Shown here: positions 60,801-64,000 of the stretch, piece after piece | How positions within the stretch are numbered: the first letter of the stretch is position 1 | How the letters are laid out: every line of letters begins with the position of its first letter | NCBI RefSeq assembly: GCF_964275005.1 | Contig: NC_092702.1 | Span: 35,434,316 to 35,498,315 of the forward strand | Length of the DNA stretch: 64,000 bases | From: Diadema setosum | Taxonomy: Eukaryota; Echinodermata; Echinoidea; Diadematoida; Diadematidae | Direction of reading: 5' to 3' | Position numbers and translations under genes: made by a program | The notes under the pieces: generated by a model | Told to the model about the DNA's origin: nothing | Database searches by the model: none | Seen by the model: the letters and a program-made list of their open reading frames with translations, nothing else

Positions 60801-62049
60801 TGAGGACATCTCCAAGGTGCTTTAAGTCCTCCCACGTAATAAGCATGTCACTTACTCCGGGGTGATGGAGATGTTGCACAAACTTCATGGTTTGATACAC
60901 CAGGGCACTCTCTACACTGGTCCGACAGGATGGAAGTGTGTTCCTGATGAGGTCAGCATAAAATCTGGCATCGGGTTTACACTTGGACGTGGCGAAAGAA
61001 CATATAAAATCCATGGCTGCAGGGATCTCTTCAATGCAGGTATCTATCGTGTTCAGCTTCATCGTACTAAATGATGAGATTCTGTCCCCACATTTAACGG
61101 TGTCCCTGTTTTGTCCAACAGATTTAACTGAGCTGTTAGCACATTTCATGTGCTCTGGTGCAGACTCTAGCGACGACCAACATGCCCACAAACAGTTGCT
61201 GCTTTTCACTTTTTCTTCTTTTTCACAGTCTTCGTGCGACTGAGTATCAAACAAAGTCTTTGCGGAATGATCATGCTCGTCTTCACACTGTTTATTTGCC
61301 CTCGAAGGTGGGGGAGACGGAGTCCTTGGAAGTGATACTTTAGGGCTAAGTGATATTTTAGGGCTTAGTGATGATTTAGGGCTCATTGGCAATTCTGGCA
61401 ATAAGCTGGAATCCGAGTCACTGTCAGCAGAGTCAATGTCTTGACGGCTCCTCACCTCAACATCACTGTTATCATCATGGCTACAATCGTCTGCATCAGA
61501 AGATGAAGTGATTGTAATAGGTGAAGCCCTCTTCCTCACACGTGAACATGACTCAGGGGAATCCAAACAAATGACGTCAGAGCTGGCGGATGACAAGTTC
61601 TCCTCCTGCCTGACTGCTGAGCTGTCAGTCGTATACAGCTCCACTAATTCCGGTGAATCTGTTTGATGAGAAATCGCGTCCAGCTTACGAGAGGATGGCT
61701 CGTCTGAGACAGGCCACTCCCCTCCCTCATTCTCAGACCTGCACACAGAGTTACTTGAGGCGATAGATGTCTTTTTCGCCACCCCTGGCACTGCACCGGC
61801 AGCAGATGGGCAAGAGAGAGCAACAGTTCTATTGTCTATGCCGAGCCTCAAATGCAAGTTTGTCAGCTTTGAAGTGGCATGCATGCTGCTTGCGGCTGAA
61901 TCCTCACTACTTATTTCGGTCACGTCTGCTCTGATGTGGCTCCTCTGCATAGATATCTTCTTCCTAACTTTTCCAGAGTGGGAGGGTCGCTGTTTCAGCC
62001 AGTCCACTTTTAAATGATCTTCGTGGACCTCCAGAGATATGAAATCTTC
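57604..62049 (-). CDS. SIMC1-like: SIMC1/SLF2-like protein, C-terminal three exons; span includes introns
   Basis: Minus-strand exons 62049-60349, 58985-58655 and 57827-57604 join in phase (0, then a 1/2 split) for 751 residues and a stop. The first ~330 residues are disordered, Ser/Asp-rich and acidic. They include VICLDSPES near 159-167, a hydrophobic core followed by Asp and Ser-Pro that fits a SUMO-interacting motif. A second candidate is TITSSSDADD. Three tandem SLSPK-like repeats follow near 220-240. From ~335 on the sequence is helical and conserved in style, with FICSFATSKCKPDARFYADL, RLVASVLEDDVERKL and LSLRLAELTFNW. From memory this matches the C-terminal half of vertebrate SIMC1 and SLF2, which bring SMC5/6 to DNA or viral episomes. 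The N-terminus is not visible. It could be the single ancestral homologue of both. No frame breaks. Confidence 0.72.
57828..58654 (-). other. SIMC1-like last intron
   Basis: 827 bp. Holds a partial MITE at 58238-58425 and a poly-A run near 58471. Confidence 0.65.
58238..58425. mobile_element. MITE, TACTGTAAAAGTGGA family, copy 2 (right end lost)
   Basis: Begins TACTGTAAAAGTGGATATTT then AATTTTTTCACACCCGGCC and AATTCCACGGAATCAAGACAT as in the other copies, but lacks the closing TACAGTA. Confidence 0.7.
58655..58985 (-). CDS. SIMC1-like: SIMC1-like penultimate exon
   Basis: From ttctag, TLKHDFLSLRLAELTFNWHF, SSLDKILSLSKIVGKYF, then an acidic stretch ending LGFKERKREDYLRWY, VVVMVYLLLIMFKCYLKCYL; donor gtatgt in phase 1. 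The pattern of a leucine-rich helix, an acidic linker and a W-containing helix resembles the end of SIMC1. Confidence 0.82.
58986..60348 (-). other. SIMC1-like second intron
   Basis: 1.4 kb, no exon seen. A possible old element with TTAAAGGTG and CACCTTTAA ends covers 59174-59732 and is CpG-richer than its flanks. A dispersed repeat is at 60071-60233. Confidence 0.6.
60071..60233. repeat. Dispersed repeat, copy 3
   Basis: TTTTAGATATCTCAGTCATTTC ends at position with CAACCAGTACTGTACAGTC; shares blocks with 28522 and 41607. Confidence 0.7.
60349..62049 (-). CDS. SIMC1-like: SIMC1-like large exon
   Basis: 567 codons opened by a tttag acceptor (EDFISLEVHEDHLKVDWLKQ) and closed by GAG|gtaaac. 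The open frame runs on past the donor for 26 codons into a Lys-rich end that is intron readthrough. One huge exon carrying the SUMO-binding and acidic part is usual for this family. Confidence 0.88.
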
Positions 62050-62906
62050 CTAAAATATACAAACATAAAAAAAGACAAGTGGTAATACACAAATTTTAGG
62101 ATGCGATGACAACAGTTACATTTAAGTAGACTAAAACAAGACTGCTAGACATCATGGTCTTGTTCATTGGCTGCCATTACATGGCAGTGCAATAAGTCCT
62201 GGATGTGTCTTTCTCTAGAAGAAGTTGTTTTCTTTTGTATTTCTGTTGACAAGAGCTTCCAGATAACTGTAAGCATACATGCACCGCCTTCTTTTCTTCC
62301 TCTTTTTCTTTCTCTTGACAAGGTGGAGCTCAATCAATGTGCTGCATTCTATGTAAACTTATCTGATCTATGCATAATCCCATCGATGCACAATCTTTCA
62401 GTTTCTGGCCTTTCATGTAAGTAGCTCTTCTAAGAATCACAACCATGTTGAAACAGTACACCTACACAATTGCATATTCTGAAACAAAATTTGAATTATT
62501 CTTTTAAATGCTTTGTAACAGTCTTAATCTTTATCCAACCAGTCACAAGGTGCAGTTTCCTAATTTGCAGTTGCCAAGCATAAGGTTCAAGTGTTATCTC
62601 CCATTGGTGGTCCCAGACTTTATATTGTACCAGTGTCCCACAGCCATTGTACTGCATGAGCTGAAAATCATACAGATACATGTATTTTCACAAATTACTA
62701 TCATGTCTACATGATTCTCCAGATACAATTTGATAAGAAGGCTCAACAACCAGCCAGGATAATAAAATGGTAGCAGGATTCATGATGTATTGTCAAAAAA
62801 AAAAAAAAAAAAAATGTTTGCTCTGCTGGATCTCGACCACGCACAATCCTGCAAACTGCATGTACACAAATGGACAAGTGACGAGTCCTGGTACACCCAA
62901 CCCAAG

Positions 62907-63112
62907 TACTGTAAAAGTGGAAATTTTCGCAGTGTTGAAATTTTTGCGGAACCAGAAGCTAGCACGAAAATAAAAGCATGTGAATATTTTTGCGCGCCAT
63001 ATGTTCTAGTAGTTGATATCTTGATTCCGCGGAATTAAAAACACGCGAAACTCTTCTTGCCTGGTCAAGCGCAAAAAATTATAGTCGCACGAAAATATCC
63101 ACTTTTACAGTA
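62907..63112. mobile_element. MITE, TACTGTAAAAGTGGAAAT family, copy 3 (intact)
   Basis: TACTGTAAAAGTGGAAATTT to ATATCCACTTTTACAGTA, with internal CGCGAAAC, TTTTTGCGCG and TTCCGCGGAATT motifs. Confidence 0.85.
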
Positions 63113-63594
63113 TTGCAATGTTTGTACACAAAGTACACCACAGAGATGTAATCAAGGGTATTATAATGACAACTTATAGCCATGTCTGTTACAGGTAATC
63201 AAAGACTACACTGTATATACATGGTACCATAAAGGGGATACTAAGCAGAAATACACACTACACAAATGCAACCGAATACATGTACAGTGTGTGCAGAACT
63301 AAGATTGCAAAACAATGAGGCACAAAGGCCTCAACAAATTCAATCTTGTTCATTTCTGTGATGCTATCTCCAATCATATAGAATATCAAAGACTAGAAGC
63401 CTGGGGAGATGTTGGTGGCCCAATTGAATCAGTCTTCACTCAGTGCTCACCGGGAGACAATTAAAAACCATGAATACAAGGTGTAGCACATGTCAGCAAG
63501 TATACATGTGCACTGAAGCGTACTCTTATCAAGTACAGCTGTAACAGTCGACTCCAGTCAAGATTTTTTTGGCTGAGTGTATACTTTAACTTAC

Positions 63595-63681
63595 ACAGAG
63601 ATCAGTGAATTGTAGAGCTGTACACAGTTGGTTACGGAGATTCTTGAAAATAATCCGAGCCGGGCCAGCCTTCCAATTCCA
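63595..63681 (-). CDS. Possible upstream exon of the SIMC1-like gene
   Basis: On the minus strand a frame reading NWKAGPARIIFKNLRNQLC then TALQFTDLC ends at a good gtaagt donor in phase 0, matching the phase 0 acceptor of the large exon. It looks like peptide, but the acceptor (perhaps near 63700) is weak and I know no homologue. The start coordinate is approximate. Confidence 0.25.
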
Positions 63682-64000
63682 TGATATCCCCACGCTCCCG
63701 GGTTTTTAATATACAACCAGTACCAGAGCAGAAATGATTTTCTTACATGTACCATGCCTTCACACAACCTGCCAGATCAGATATCATTTTCCCACCTTGT
63801 CTGAGCACATCCTCCTACATGATATGCCGATCTCCCATACCCACACAGACCAAGCACTTTAAAGTTATTTTTTTCCCCCATCTGATATGGGAATTTGCCA
63901 CTCTTCTCAACCGGCCAATCATCTACAGCCAAGTATGTGATGATACCAGACAGCATGCATTATTAAATTACAATTACAGTACTTTGCAAATGAGGCATTT

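Larger units (their letters stand above)
62050..64000. other. Upstream part of SIMC1-like gene (intron or 5' flank)
   Basis: Apart from the candidate exon at 63595-63700 and the MITE at 62907-63112 there is AT-rich sequence and a poly-A run near 62796 with no supported gene. Confidence 0.55.

Noticed and set aside
60307..60825. 172-codon plus-strand frame and a 145-codon overlap
   Set aside because: Antisense shadows of the SIMC1-like large exon.

Overview
This window is eukaryotic nuclear DNA. It is AT-rich, has short exons with clean GT/AG boundaries and long introns, and is packed with miniature inverted-repeat elements, LINE tails and microsatellites. There are no bacterial operons, tRNA or rRNA genes, or CRISPR arrays that I can see. 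The proteins are ordinary animal ones. The style of the repeats (foldback elements, TA- and TTAA-flanked MITEs, a TGACCTTTGACC-rich minisatellite) fits a marine invertebrate deuterostome, most likely an echinoderm. That last step is inference, not proof.

Three protein-coding genes can be built exon by exon with consistent phases. (1) Plus strand, 1856-21243: the last five coding exons of a nicotinamide-nucleotide adenylyltransferase of the NMNAT1/3 type (NAD+ synthesis). The N-terminal third lies left of the window. A 14.8-kb intron (2001-16782) separates the first two visible exons. (2) Plus strand, 30412-42368: a complete seven-exon tetraspanin of 286 residues with the eight-cysteine large loop of the TspanC8 group, closest in my memory to TSPAN33. 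A CpG-richer segment just upstream is its likely promoter. (3) Minus strand, 62049-57604: three C-terminal exons (751 residues visible) of a protein resembling SIMC1/SLF2, the SUMO-linked adaptors of the SMC5/6 complex. Its 5' exons continue upstream; one weak candidate lies at 63700-63595.

Between and inside these genes lie introns and intergenic DNA: 2001-16782 (NMNAT intron, many MITEs), 21244-30411 (NMNAT 3' region and intergenic, with a LINE tail), 30502-36688 (tetraspanin intron 1, with LINE reverse-transcriptase debris and MITEs), 42369-57603 (intergenic, long (AT)n, several transposons and a minisatellite), and 62050-64000 (5' flank or intron of the SIMC1-like gene). The three genes have no evident functional link. 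I found no convincing novel biological system. The more notable points are the nuclear-localisation-type insert in NMNAT, the invertebrate SIMC1/SLF2-like gene, a minisatellite made of nuclear-receptor DR1-type motifs, a foldback element carrying an array of short palindromes, and several MITE families present in two or more copies.
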